From Bhargavaea sp. CC-171006 (lineage in GTDB: Bacteria; Bacillota; Bacilli; Bacillales_A; Planococcaceae), in NCBI RefSeq assembly GCF_009761675.1, contig NZ_QUZH01000023.1, positions 1 through 64,000 of the forward strand: a stretch of DNA of 64,000 nt, given 5' to 3'. The notes beneath the pieces are model-generated. The model did no database searches, was not told the DNA's origin, and saw only the letters and a program-made list of their open reading frames with translations. The position numbers and the translations under genes are program-made. Positions 23,855 through 32,513 of the stretch are shown one piece after another; position 1 is the stretch's first letter; each line of letters begins with the position of its first letter.

Positions 23855-24484
23855 TTATTCAGGTTCCGACAATTCATCTTCAGTGACCCATTTATGATTC
23901 TTCACTTCTTCGCCGCTTTCAGCTGATACGAAATCAACCATATAGACGGTTGTCTGCTTGGCAGACTCGATAATGGCTTCCGCGTCATCCATTCCCGGCA
24001 TATGATCCGCTTCCAGAGTGACGGTTGTGCCTTCTTCAAGCGGGGCATCACCTGGGTTTTGGAGTTCTTCGTGGACGATCCACTTATGGTCTTCTACCGG
24101 TTTGCCCCCGTCAGTTGGAGTGTACGTCACCGAGTAGGCGGTTGTGTCATACGCGCCAGTGACCGTTGCCTTCACGCCGTCCATGCCCGGCATATGATCG
24201 GCATGCATGACCACTTCGGAACCGACGGGGAATTCAGGGTTTTCTGCCGCTTTCAGGCTTTCCGGAACTTCTCCTGAACCGCCACCATGCATGTTGTGCA
24301 TATCCGAACGGTCGTCGGAGTCATGCATCTCGTACGGGTCATTGGATTCGTCCCGGTCATATTGCTGTTCCTCGCCTGTCGGGTTTTCTTCCGGCTGTGC
24401 ATCATCCTGTCCGTCATTTGCCCCACAGGCAGATAAAAGCAAGATCAGTGTGCTTAAAGGGATCAGTGTTTTCCTAAAGGTCAT
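23855..24484 (-). CDS. YdhK family lipoprotein (DUF1541), two tandem domains
   Basis: The 209-residue lipoprotein (signal peptide ending LILLLSAC) has a long acidic, His/Met-rich linker (MHDSDDRSDMHNMHGGGSG). Two DUF1541 repeats follow, each with a DHMPGMD motif and a KPVEDHKWIVHEEL / EEVKNHKWVTEDEL ending. Members sit near copper genes in Bacillales. The Met/His residues suggest metal binding outside the cell, though the function is not established. CACGGGAGGAAAG precedes its ATG. Its neighbour is a cysteine-rich copper-type protein. Confidence 0.88.
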   Translation of the reverse strand: MTFRKTLIPLSTLILLLSACGANDGQDDAQPEENPTGEEQQYDRDESNDPYEMHDSDDRSDMHNMHGGGSGEVPESLKAAENPEFPVGSEVVMHADHMPGMDGVKATVTGAYDTTAYSVTYTPTDGGKPVEDHKWIVHEELQNPGDAPLEEGTTVTLEADHMPGMDDAEAIIESAKQTTVYMVDFVSAESGEEVKNHKWVTEDELSEPE

Positions 24485-24618
24485 GTTCTTTCCTCCCGTG
24501 TTGGTGAATTAATAATCACTTACCCGTTTACCGGGAATGGTATGTAAAATGAGGAACAGGCAGGAAACCGGGTTCCCCGCCTGCAGTCGCTCCTCAACAT
24601 GTCGGTTTGTCCTTTGGC

Positions 24619-24945
24619 TTATGCGGCATTGCGGCATGCTTCCGCGCACTTCATGCACGCTTCTGCACACTTCTGGCAGTGCTCATGGTCGTGCTTCCTG
24701 CACTCTTCACCGCAAGCTTCGCAGATGTCCGCGCAAACTTGGGCGAGTTGCCTGACAAATGGTGAATTTCGGCTGATCGCCGCTTCCAGGAATCCGCACA
24801 TGTCCGCGCATTCCCGGTCGAGCCGGATACACTCTGCCATCATCTTCACATTTTCTTCCTTCAGGCATGCATCAAAGCAGTGGTTGCAGGCTTCCATGCA
24901 CTCGCGCAGCGTCTTCAAAAGCTCCTGATGCTGTTCATGAGCCAT
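24619..24945 (-). CDS. Four-helix-bundle cysteine-rich copper-binding protein (Csp/YhjQ type)
   Basis: The 108-residue protein is built of helices lined with cysteines (LRECMEACNHCFDAC, ECIRLDRECADMCGF, VCADICEACGEECRKHDHEHC, KCAEACMKCAEAC). This is the hallmark of the copper-storage protein family. Such proteins bind many Cu(I) ions in the core of the bundle. I start at ATG 24945, which has AGGAGGGATT in front; the longer frame from 24987 adds a non-conserved tail. It lies upstream of the YdhK-like lipoprotein on the same strand, so a small copper-handling unit is likely. Confidence 0.9.
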   Translation of the reverse strand: MAHEQHQELLKTLRECMEACNHCFDACLKEENVKMMAECIRLDRECADMCGFLEAAISRNSPFVRQLAQVCADICEACGEECRKHDHEHCQKCAEACMKCAEACRNAA

Positions 24946-25097
24946 CTTGGAATCCCTCCTGTTTGACCGAAATCTTTGTACAATCATGTTGTTCCCGTTT
25001 CAGACGTGACGAAACAGGAGAAATTTCGACAAGTTCATGTTTTCGGGAGCGAAAGCGCGGGAAATATGGTAACTTGAATAGGTAAGGAGTGATGAAG

Positions 25098-25337
25098 ATG
25101 ACACACGTGATTACGGCACCGTGCATCGGCGAAAAAGCCGGTGAATGTGTGGACGTATGTCCGGTAGATTGCATCATCGAAGGAGAAGACCAATTCTTTA
25201 TCGATCCGGATCTCTGCATCGACTGCGGCGCATGCACAGCAGTCTGCCCGGTGGATGCAATCTTTTATGAAGACGATCTGCTTCCGGAAGACCAGCCGTT
25301 CATCGAAAAGGCTAAACAGTTCTTTATGGAAGCTTAA
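25098..25337 (+). CDS. 7Fe-type ferredoxin
   Basis: The 79-residue protein has Cys9, Cys17, Cys21 in CIGEKAGECVDVCPVDC and Cys40, Cys43, Cys46, Cys50 in CIDCGACTAVCPVDAI. The C-x7-C-x3-CP plus CxxCxxCxxxCP spacing is that of ferredoxins with one [3Fe-4S] and one [4Fe-4S] cluster. It carries electrons in the cytoplasm. ATG 25098 has the best spacing from AAGGAG; ATG 25092 and GTG 25089 are alternatives. It is a single-gene unit with its own terminator. Confidence 0.92.
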   Translation: MTHVITAPCIGEKAGECVDVCPVDCIIEGEDQFFIDPDLCIDCGACTAVCPVDAIFYEDDLLPEDQPFIEKAKQFFMEA

Positions 25338-25370
25338 ACCGGAGCCGAAAAGGCTCCGGTTTTCTTTTTT
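25337..25370 (+). terminator. Ferredoxin terminator
   Basis: AACCGGAGCC / GGCTCCGGTT with a GAAAA loop, then TTCTTTTTT. Confidence 0.88.
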
Positions 25371-25447
25371 TGTCCGTTTTTCATCATCCCATCCTGGGAA
25401 TGATAGCAGGTAGCACTGCCGATCATTTTCGGCACGGAGAGGATGAG

Positions 25448-26234
25448 ATGATGACGAACCGATTTGAAGGAAAAGTGGTTTTGATGACGGGTGCGGGTTC
25501 CGGACTGGCAGGGCGGCTGCGCTGCAGGTTGCCAAGGAAGGGGCCAAACTGACTCTGGTCGATTTGACTGCACAAGGTCTTGAAGAGACCAAACAGGCGA
25601 TCATGGAGGCGGCCCCGGAAGCAGAAGTTCTTCTCCTGACAGCAAACGTGGCAGAGGAGGAGCAGGTCAAGAAGTATGTCGATGACACCATGGCACACTT
25701 TGGCCGGATAGACGCATTCTTCAACAATGCCGGCATCGAGGGCAAACAGAATCTCACAGAAGACTTTGGCATCGATGAATTCCAGAAAGTCGTCAGCATC
25801 AACCTGAACGGTGTTTTCTATGGCATGAAGTATGTGCTGGCGGTCATGAAAAAACAGGGTTCCGGCTCCGTCGTCAACACAGCGTCAGTCGGAGGCATCC
25901 GGGGCGTCGGGAACCAGTCGGCTATGCGGCCAGCAAGCACGGCGTTGTCGGCCTGACCCGCAACTCCGCGATCGAATACGGACAATACGGTGTCAGCATT
26001 AAAGCCATTGCTCCGGGAGCGATCATGACGCCGATGGTCGAAGGCTCACTCCGCCAGATGGCCGGCGACAATTGGGAAGAAGTCGGAAAGGAATTCGTCC
26101 AGCCGAACCCGATGAAGCGATTCGGCAAGCCGGAGGAAGTGGGCTATCTGGTAGCTTTCCTCCTTTCCGATCAGGCCGGCTTCATCAATGCGGCGGTCAT
26201 CCCGATTGATGGCGGTCAGTCTTATAAGTATTAA
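25448..26234 (+). pseudogene. Short-chain dehydrogenase (SDR), broken by two frameshifts
   Basis: The start reads TNRFEGKVVLMTGAGSGL, but the frame shifts near 25508, where one G is missing from an expected GGG. The next part (GAKLTLVDLTAQGLEETK, NNAGIEGKQN, SVVNTASVGGIRGVGNQS) shifts again near 25920, where another G is missing. It then continues as GYAASKHGVVGLTRNSAIEYG to IPIDGGQSYKY and TAA at 26234. With both bases restored the gene is a full SDR of about 262 residues with TGxxxGxG, NNAG and YAASK. Both changes are one-base losses in G runs. Confidence 0.85.
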
Positions 26235-26249
26235 ATAGGAAAGGTCAGG

Positions 26250-26282
26250 AGGATCCCGAAAGTCGGGGGTCCTCATTTTTTT
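26250..26282 (+). terminator. Terminator of the SDR pseudogene
   Basis: AGGATCCCGA pairs with TCGGGGGTCCT (one bulge), then CATTTTTTT. Confidence 0.7.
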
Positions 26283-26468
26283 GCTTCCAACCGGGCTTTA
26301 CGAACAATTAATAATATATTTTAGTGCTAGGTAAGTAGTATTTCAGAATATCATTTCCAGCTAATATCAGATTGAGAGTATGCGTTTCAGGGATGAATAA
26401 CTGTATCGTCTGAAAATATCCCGTTGAAATAAAAGGAGTATATACAAATGGTTAATATTGATAAGAGA

Positions 26469-26528
26469 TTGACAGACCGGGGTTTGTTCAATATATTTTA
26501 TTCATTCAGACAATTGAAAACGCTTTCT
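26469..26528 (+). promoter_or_regulatory. Sigma-A promoter followed by a perfect CcpA cre site
   Basis: TTGACA (26469) and TATATT (26492) are 17 bases apart, a near-consensus promoter. At 26514-26528 TTGAAAACGCTTTCT fits the cre consensus WTGNAANCGNWNNCW at every position. The cre lies about 10 bases after the expected start, a place where CcpA would block transcription. A small hairpin (GGCGG/CCGCC, 26543-26556) lies between it and the first gene. The rest of 26283-26581 holds no gene. Confidence 0.75.
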
Positions 26529-26581
26529 GTAGGTTTTAACGGCGGTTCACCGCCGACACATAATCAAAGGAGGTTGTCAGC

Positions 26582-26995
26582 TTGTACGTTTCGGACCGGA
26601 TCATGTACTTATTTTCAGGACTCATTGTACTGTCTTTGGTCGGCATGTTCTTGGAATCTTGGAGACTCATTCTGTATCCGTATCTGGTTGTCATCGGTGT
26701 GGCCATTACGGTCGGGATGTGGAACGCGGTCAAGAAAAAGCGAGGATTGCTTTGGGTCCCGCTCGTAATTGCCGGAGGTTATCTGACACTGTTTATCATT
26801 CTTGACGTGATTACGCGGAGTGATCCGGCTGGAGGAAGTTCCTACATTCTGGGGATGACTCCGAGCCTTGCGATTTATCTGCTCGGTATCCTCCCGCTGG
26901 CCGTCATTGCCTCTCTCATCTATGCTCTGATATTTGATCCGGGCGATACCGAGGAGATGGAGAAAGAATTCAGGACGGGGGAGGTTGCTGAATGA
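26582..26995 (+). CDS. Small membrane protein, likely partner of the sodium:solute symporter
   Basis: The 137-residue protein has about four hydrophobic segments (MYLFSGLIVLSLVGMFL, LILYPYLVVIGVAITVGMW, WVPLVIAGGYLTLFIILDV, SLAIYLLGILPLAVIASLIY) and an acidic C-terminus. It begins with TTG, eight bases after AAAGGAGG. Its stop overlaps the start of the next gene (ATGA). Short membrane proteins before SSS-type symporters are common and are thought to be accessory subunits. I do not recognise its family. Confidence 0.8.
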   Translation: MYVSDRIMYLFSGLIVLSLVGMFLESWRLILYPYLVVIGVAITVGMWNAVKKKRGLLWVPLVIAGGYLTLFIILDVITRSDPAGGSSYILGMTPSLAIYLLGILPLAVIASLIYALIFDPGDTEEMEKEFRTGEVAE

Positions 26996-28461
26996 ACGTC
27001 ACGATTATCAGCATCGTTGCGATCTATCTGGTTATCTGTATCCTGATCGGCGTCTGGGCTACAAGAAGGACAAAGTCAGCCAGTGATTTTCTGGTTGCAG
27101 GCAGAAGCCTCGGCATGTTTGTCATGGCCATTGCGGCGTTCACGTCCATACAAAGCGGTTTCGGACTTCTTGGAGGGGCCGGGCAGACCTTTACAGGGGG
27201 AATGGGCTTTGCCGCAGGCGTCCTGATTGCGGCTCCGCTTGGATTTGCTCTGACCTGGTTCCTGGTCGGCAAGCGAATCTGGATGATGGGTGAGCACGGG
27301 GACGTTTTCACACTTGGAGACGTGGTGGAGAAGCGGTACAACAGCCGATCCGTCCGCGGATGGCTCGGACTTGCCATTACGCTTGGCGTCATCGGGTATC
27401 TGGGCACACAGGTACAGGCGATGGGTGTCATCATGCACTCCATTTTCGGCGTTTCCCCTGCCGTTGGGGCACTGATCGGCCTTGGAATTTTGGCCTTCTA
27501 CTCCGTCGGCGGAGGAATCATTGCATCGGTCTATACCGATTTGTTCCAGGGCGTCATCATGATCGCTGTTTCAATCGTGATCTTCTTCTTTGCATTGAAT
27601 GTCGGCGGCGGCATGCAGAACATTACGGAAACGCTGCAGTCATCCGATCCGTTGCTGGCATCGCCTTTCGGGAACTTCTCTCTGATTACCATTGCGTGCT
27701 GGTTCCTGCTGTTCAGCCTCGGAGCCGCGGGACAGCCTCATTTCATCAATAAATTCCTGATGATCAAGAGTGCCAAGGAACTGCGCTGGGGCGCGTTCAC
27801 TGCAGGACTTGCTTATGCAATCACCGTACTTCTTGTTGTCAGCATCGGACTGACTGCACGCACACTTCAGATTCAGGGCAGATTCCCGGAAGTCGCCTCT
27901 GCCGACGATTCACTCGTCGTGTTTGTCACGGCATTCACCCCATCCGTCATCAGTGGATTGGTCCTTGCCGGCCTCCTTGCTGCCATCATGTCAACGGGAT
28001 CCGGTTTCGTGACGCTCGGTGCAGCAAGTCTCGTTCGGGATATTCCGCGTGCATTTGGGAAGGAAGTCAAAAACGAGCTTCTCTGGAACCGGATCGTCGT
28101 ATTCGGACTGCTCGTCGTTTCTACCTTGTTCTCATTCTATATGGATACACTTGTTGCGCTACTCGGTGTATTTGGATGGGGGACATTCGCAGCCGCCGTT
28201 TTCCCGGCAGTTGTGCTCGGGCTGGTATGGAAGCGGGCTACCAAGCAGGGGGCGGTCACCAGCATCATTCTCGGGGTATTCCTGAACTTTACTTTTGAAA
28301 TCCTTAAAAAGTATGGAATCACCATTCTCCCTGAAGGCGTCGTGGTCGGGGCGATCTCGCTCGTCATTTCGATTCTCGCCTTTGTGGTGGTCTCCCTGAT
28401 GACACAGCCTCAGGAAACAGCGGAAATGGAACAGCCTCCTCTCGAAGTGATGGAAGGCTGA
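26992..28461 (+). CDS. Sodium:solute symporter (SSS family)
   Basis: The 489-residue protein has about 13 membrane helices with SSS features: a start like IYLVICILIGVWATRRTKSA, SDFLVAGRSLG, GVIGYLGTQVQAMG, and LVLAGLLAAIMSTGSGFVTLGA near residue 320 (the sodium-site region). Members move monocarboxylates, proline or pantothenate. Two genes downstream in the same operon are an acyl-CoA ligase and a MaoC hydratase. The natural reading is uptake of a carboxylic acid followed by CoA activation. Promoter and cre lie before the operon. Confidence 0.9.
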   Translation: MNVTIISIVAIYLVICILIGVWATRRTKSASDFLVAGRSLGMFVMAIAAFTSIQSGFGLLGGAGQTFTGGMGFAAGVLIAAPLGFALTWFLVGKRIWMMGEHGDVFTLGDVVEKRYNSRSVRGWLGLAITLGVIGYLGTQVQAMGVIMHSIFGVSPAVGALIGLGILAFYSVGGGIIASVYTDLFQGVIMIAVSIVIFFFALNVGGGMQNITETLQSSDPLLASPFGNFSLITIACWFLLFSLGAAGQPHFINKFLMIKSAKELRWGAFTAGLAYAITVLLVVSIGLTARTLQIQGRFPEVASADDSLVVFVTAFTPSVISGLVLAGLLAAIMSTGSGFVTLGAASLVRDIPRAFGKEVKNELLWNRIVVFGLLVVSTLFSFYMDTLVALLGVFGWGTFAAAVFPAVVLGLVWKRATKQGAVTSIILGVFLNFTFEILKKYGITILPEGVVVGAISLVISILAFVVVSLMTQPQETAEMEQPPLEVMEG

Positions 28462-28487
28462 TGATCAACTGACAGGAGGGGCCGCAC

Positions 28488-30059
28488 ATGGAAGTCGGAT
28501 ACTTGCTGGACCGGGTGGAACCCCGTCTGCAGACACTAAGATCTGATAAGGAAGCACTGGCACTGGAAACAGGGGAAACCTGGACGTATGGGAAGCTCAA
28601 TGAGAAAGCCAACCGGTACGCCAATGCCCTTCTGGACAAGGGCGTCCGGAAAGGGGATCGCGTAGGCATTCTGATGTTCAACTCGCTAGAGTATTTTGCC
28701 GTTTACTTTGCGATCGCCAAAATCGGCGGAATTGCAGTCAGGATCAATTTTAGGCTGGAGACGGAGGAACTGGACTACATCCTCAATGATTCCGGTTCAA
28801 AAGTGCTTTGCTTTGACTCGGCACTGGCGGAGCGTCTTGACCCGATCAATGACCGCACACCTGTGGAATCTTTCATCTGCTATGACAGGGACGGTGGTCA
28901 AACGCCGGCTTGGGCCGAAAAGTGGGAAACTCTTGAAAAAGGGAATCAGCTGCTGGACCGCCGGCCGAAGATAGAAGAGACAGATCCGATCATGCTGATG
29001 TACACATCCGGCACGACAGGCCGTCCGAAGGGCGCGCTCTGGACGCACCGGAACACGATCTGGTTCGCCGCGATGCAGTCGCTGAAATGGAATTTTGACG
29101 GCAACACGGTCGGCATGACCACGGGGCCCCTTTATCATGTAGGGGCCATGGAAGATGTGGCGCTTGCCGTCCTCCTGTCCGGGGGCACTGTCGTGATATC
29201 GGGAAGCGGTAACTTTGAAATCAGGCGGACGCTTGAGGTGATCGAAGAAAAGCAAGTGTCGGATATATTCCTTTTCCCATTCATGATCTACGAAATGCTG
29301 AAGCTGAACGATATCGAATCGTATCAATTGGGTTCACTGAAGACGATTTACTCTGGAGGCGACCCGATCATTTCCTGGGCAATTGACCGCCTGCATGAGC
29401 TGTTCCCGCATATCGGCCTTGTGCAGGTGTATGGCCTGACGGAAGGAACGCCGATTGCCGTCTCCCTCGACCCGGCGGATGCAAAAAGCAAAGGCTACAC
29501 CGCCGGGAAGCCGATGCCGTTCACTGAAGTGAAGGTGGTCGATGACCAGGGGGAACCGGTCGCTGCAGGGGAGATCGGGGAAATCTGCACGAAGGGTCCC
29601 GCAGTCGTTTCGGAATACTGGAACAAACCGGAGGCAACCGCCAAGACATTCATTGACGGCTGGTGCCATACGGGAGACCTTGGTATTCTGGATGCGGAAG
29701 GGTTCCTGACGATATCCGGACGCAAAAAAGACATGATCCGAAGCGGCGGAGAAAACATCTACCCTGTGGAAGTGGAAGATGTGCTGATCCGGCACGATGC
29801 CATCCAGGATGTCGCCGTCATCGGCATTCCGGACCCGAAATTCATCGAGACGGTCTGCGCTGTCATCGTATCCAAGCCCGGCCGGTCCGTCACGGAAGAA
29901 GAGATTCTGGAGTTCATCGATGGCAAACTGGCACGGTATAAAAAACCGCGTTCATTTGTTTTCCTGGATGAACTGCCGAGGACTGCATCCGGTAAGGTAC
30001 AAAAGTTCCGGCTTCGGGACGAATACAAGCATTTGAGAGAACAGCAAGTGAATTACTGA
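28488..30059 (+). CDS. Acyl-CoA synthetase (AMP-binding family)
   Basis: The 523-residue enzyme has the P-loop-like motif LMYTSGTTGRPKGALWTHRN, the YGLTEG motif, DGWCHTGDLG, and the C-terminal lysine in ELPRTASGKVQKFRLRDE. These are the canonical ANL-superfamily motifs for adenylation and thioester formation. It activates an acid to its CoA ester with ATP. GGAGGGG precedes the ATG. Its position between the symporter and the MaoC protein suggests that it acts on the imported acid. Chain length or aromatic specificity cannot be read here. Confidence 0.92.
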   Translation: MEVGYLLDRVEPRLQTLRSDKEALALETGETWTYGKLNEKANRYANALLDKGVRKGDRVGILMFNSLEYFAVYFAIAKIGGIAVRINFRLETEELDYILNDSGSKVLCFDSALAERLDPINDRTPVESFICYDRDGGQTPAWAEKWETLEKGNQLLDRRPKIEETDPIMLMYTSGTTGRPKGALWTHRNTIWFAAMQSLKWNFDGNTVGMTTGPLYHVGAMEDVALAVLLSGGTVVISGSGNFEIRRTLEVIEEKQVSDIFLFPFMIYEMLKLNDIESYQLGSLKTIYSGGDPIISWAIDRLHELFPHIGLVQVYGLTEGTPIAVSLDPADAKSKGYTAGKPMPFTEVKVVDDQGEPVAAGEIGEICTKGPAVVSEYWNKPEATAKTFIDGWCHTGDLGILDAEGFLTISGRKKDMIRSGGENIYPVEVEDVLIRHDAIQDVAVIGIPDPKFIETVCAVIVSKPGRSVTEEEILEFIDGKLARYKKPRSFVFLDELPRTASGKVQKFRLRDEYKHLREQQVNY

Positions 30060-30073
30060 AGGGGGAGATTGGG

Positions 30074-30523
30074 ATGTTCAACAAATATTACGAGGAAGTC
30101 GAAGTCGGAGAGGAATGGGTATCGGGCGGCCGTACAATCACTGAAGCGGACATTGTTAATTTTGCAGGGGTGAGCGGAGACTTCTATCCGCTGCATCTGG
30201 ACCGGGAATATGCGAAGAATACACCGTTCGGCGAACCGATTGCCCACGGCATGCTCGTATTATCGATAGCGACCGGTCTGATGAATTTCACGCCGGGAGT
30301 CATTGCTGCTTTTTATGGGATGGATCATATCCGATTTGTCCGGCCGACGCTGATTGGAGACACCATTAAGGTCAGAATGAAAGCGGCTGAGAAAATGGAG
30401 CGGAAAAACGGAACCGGGGTCATCGCCTATAAGACGGAAATCGTCAACCAGCACGGTGATGCAGTGATTGCGGGAAAACTCAGATTGCTGCTCAATCAGG
30501 CACCAGTCACAGCGGAAGTCTAA
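30074..30523 (+). CDS. MaoC-type hot-dog hydratase
   Basis: The 149-residue protein has the MaoC core: ITEADIVNFAGVSGDFYPLHLD with the catalytic Asp/His, then FGEPIAHGMLVLSIATGLM and the central helix. Enzymes of this fold hydrate enoyl-CoA esters or dehydrate hydroxyacyl-CoA. It is 14 bases after the ligase gene with GAAGGGGGAG before its ATG, so it should act on the CoA ester made by that enzyme. It is the last gene of the operon. Confidence 0.9.
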   Translation: MFNKYYEEVEVGEEWVSGGRTITEADIVNFAGVSGDFYPLHLDREYAKNTPFGEPIAHGMLVLSIATGLMNFTPGVIAAFYGMDHIRFVRPTLIGDTIKVRMKAAEKMERKNGTGVIAYKTEIVNQHGDAVIAGKLRLLLNQAPVTAEV

Positions 30524-30530
30524 ATCGTTC

Positions 30531-30560
30531 AGGGCCATCTGACAGATGGTCCTTTTCTTT
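30531..30560 (+). terminator. Terminator of the SSS-ligase-MaoC operon
   Basis: AGGGCCATCT / AGATGGTCCT with a GAC loop, then TTTCTTT. Confidence 0.8.
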
Positions 30561-30684
30561 GGTATGGAGACCGTTTGCCTGGCTGGCAGGAAACTTTCAA
30601 ATCTAACAACTTTTCTAATTTCCGCTTTTATCGGTTTTTTGTCTGGTTTAATGGGAATATTGTATGAAACGGGAGGGGATGTGG

Positions 30685-31020
30685 TTGAAAACCTTGAAAA
30701 CCATCGATGAATTTGTTGAGGCGGCGATGGGATTCGATGCGGAGGCGCATCCGGGGAACCTGTTCGTGAGCCAGGCGCCTGAAAACGGGTTCGGGGCGGA
30801 TGAAGTACTGATGGGTGATGAGGACTCGGTCAGGAAACAGGTCATGCAGGTATTCGAAGTCTTGCTCGAAACCGAGCGCGGTTCGTACTACTTCCATTAC
30901 CCGTTCAGTGATCCGGCAGAGATAGAAGAGATTGTGGCGAAGCTTGAACCGGTCTACGAACGCTTCCCAAAACTTGTTTTGCAGAGTGAAGAGATGGCTG
31001 AAAAGGTAGCTGTCGCATAA
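30685..31020 (+). CDS. Hypothetical protein, about 111 residues
   Basis: A soluble, acidic protein (LKTIDEFVEAAMGFDAEAHP, NGFGADEVLMGDEDSVRKQVMQ, YYFHYPFSDPAEIEEIVAKL) with predicted mixed alpha/beta structure and no membrane segment. I do not recognise it. The ribosome binding site GGGAGGGG (30671-30678) lies just before TTG 30685. The ATG at 30664 is in frame but upstream of that site. It is a single-gene unit with a terminator after it. Confidence 0.7.
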   Translation: MKTLKTIDEFVEAAMGFDAEAHPGNLFVSQAPENGFGADEVLMGDEDSVRKQVMQVFEVLLETERGSYYFHYPFSDPAEIEEIVAKLEPVYERFPKLVLQSEEMAEKVAVA

Positions 31021-31031
31021 TGGAGTCTAAG

Positions 31032-31059
31032 CCGGTGCCGATATGGGCGCCGGTTTTTT
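31032..31059 (+). terminator. Terminator of the hypothetical gene
   Basis: CCGGTGCC / GGCGCCGG (one G-T pair), then TTTTTT. Confidence 0.85.
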
Positions 31060-31224
31060 GTGTATTCTCGTCTTGAGATCATCTGTGCAATAAATTGCGT
31101 TATTACCAATTCTGCTGTGCAAAAAAGCACCCAATCCCCTTGAAACAGCTAAAATCGCCGTGATTTAGAACTGTGTTCCCCATTGCTGTTCAGTGAAATA
31201 ATTAATTTGTGTAAAAGTATTTAA

Positions 31225-31247
31225 ATCTGTCTGAAAATATGTATAAT
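31225..31247 (+). promoter_or_regulatory. ilvE promoter with a CodY-like box
   Basis: TATAAT lies at 31242-31247 with no good -35. ATCTGTCTGAAAATA (31225-31239) matches the CodY consensus AATTTTCWGAAAATT at 11 of 15 positions. It lies just upstream of the -10, as expected for a repressor of branched-chain amino acid genes. Confidence 0.45.
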
Positions 31248-31318
31248 AAGGTCATTATTTCTTTTTCATGAGTATACGATATATCGCGTACCTTGAATAT
31301 CAAGGAGGAAGATGTGTG

Positions 31319-32413
31319 ATGGGGAATATGAAGATCAGCATCAATGAGAGCCAGGAGCGTAAAACGAAGCCATCAACTGACGGCATCGCTTTTGGACGCA
31401 ACTTCACAGACCATATGTTCATCGCTGACTATACGGAAGGGATTGGCTGGCACGATCATCGCATTGTGCCGTACGAGCCGATTACGCTTGATCCGTCCGC
31501 GATCATCTTCCATTATGGACAGACGGTATTTGAAGGCCTGAAAGCATACAGGGCAAAAGACGGAGCGATCCGCCTTTTCCGTCCGGAAGAAAACTTCCGG
31601 AGGATGAATGAGTCCTGCGACCGTCTCTGCATGCCTCAGATTGATGAAGAGGATGCGCTCGAAGCGCTGAAAACACTGATCAAGGTTGATAAGGATTGGG
31701 TACCGGAAGCAGAGGGCACTTCGCTTTATATCCGTCCCTATATGATTGCGACCGAGCCTCACCTCGGTGTTGCACCATCTCTTACGTATAAGTTCATCGT
31801 GATTCTGTCTCCGGTCGGGATGTACTACAAGGAAGGGATCGCTCCCGTCAAAATCCTTGTCGAGAATGAATATGTACGCGCAGTAGCGGGGGGCACAGGT
31901 GCAGCGAAGACTGCAGGCAACTACGCGGCATCTCTGAAAGCACAGGCGGTCGCCGAGAAGATGGGATATTCCCAGGTGCTCTGGCTCGACGGCGTTGAGA
32001 AGAAGTACGTCGAGGAAGTCGGCAGCATGAACGTCTTCTTCAAGATCGACGGGGAAGTCATCACACCTGCACTTAACGGCAGCATCCTCGGCGGCATCAC
32101 GCGCAAGTCAATTATTGAAATGCTAAAAGCCTGGGGTGTCCCGGTGACAGAGCGCCGCATTTCCATGGAGGAAGTCAAAACCGCCCAGCAGGAAGGCCGT
32201 CTAGAGGAGGCATTTGGCACCGGCACCGCGGCTGTCATCTCCCCGATCGGCGAGTTCAGCTGGAAAGGTGAAGCTTTCACCATCAACGGCGGCCAGGCCG
32301 GCGAACTGTCGACTAAACTCTATGAAGAATTGACTGGACTGCAGAGCGGCGAAAAAGAGGATCCGTTCGGCTGGGTCACTGAAATCCGTGAAGAAGCGGC
32401 TGTCCGCAACTGA
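31319..32413 (+). CDS. ilvE: Branched-chain amino acid aminotransferase
   Basis: The 364-residue PLP enzyme of the large BCAT type shows FHYGQTVFEGLKAYR, RLCMPQIDEEDAL, GTGAAKTAGNYAAS with the PLP lysine, and VEEVGSMNVFF...LNGSILGGITRKS. It transfers amino groups between leucine, isoleucine or valine and 2-oxoglutarate. ATG 31319 is used because AAGGAGGAAG lies eight bases before it; the frame from 31268 is upstream of that site. It is a lone gene, with a promoter and CodY-like box upstream and a strong terminator downstream. Confidence 0.93.
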   Translation: MGNMKISINESQERKTKPSTDGIAFGRNFTDHMFIADYTEGIGWHDHRIVPYEPITLDPSAIIFHYGQTVFEGLKAYRAKDGAIRLFRPEENFRRMNESCDRLCMPQIDEEDALEALKTLIKVDKDWVPEAEGTSLYIRPYMIATEPHLGVAPSLTYKFIVILSPVGMYYKEGIAPVKILVENEYVRAVAGGTGAAKTAGNYAASLKAQAVAEKMGYSQVLWLDGVEKKYVEEVGSMNVFFKIDGEVITPALNGSILGGITRKSIIEMLKAWGVPVTERRISMEEVKTAQQEGRLEEAFGTGTAAVISPIGEFSWKGEAFTINGGQAGELSTKLYEELTGLQSGEKEDPFGWVTEIREEAAVRN

Positions 32414-32420
32414 ACATTCA

Positions 32421-32448
32421 AAAAGCTCCCGTCTGCGGGAGCTTTTTT
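32421..32448 (+). terminator. ilvE terminator
   Basis: AAGCTCCC / GGGAGCTT with a GTCTGC loop and a T-run. Confidence 0.9.
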
Positions 32449-32513
32449 ATTGCCGTCGTTTTGAGGGATGACAGGTGGGTAGTGCTTAGCATTTTGACAG
32501 GCTGGCTGAACAT

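Noticed and set aside
26448-26768. Plus-strand frame starting MVNIDKRLTDRG
   Set aside because: It runs across the promoter, the cre site and the start of the small membrane protein gene, whose own start has a better binding site. Its protein has no sensible composition.
31060-31318. T-box or amino acid riboswitch before ilvE
   Set aside because: No T-box motif (AGGGTGGNACCGCG) and no terminator-antiterminator pair are present; a promoter with a CodY-like box explains the region better.
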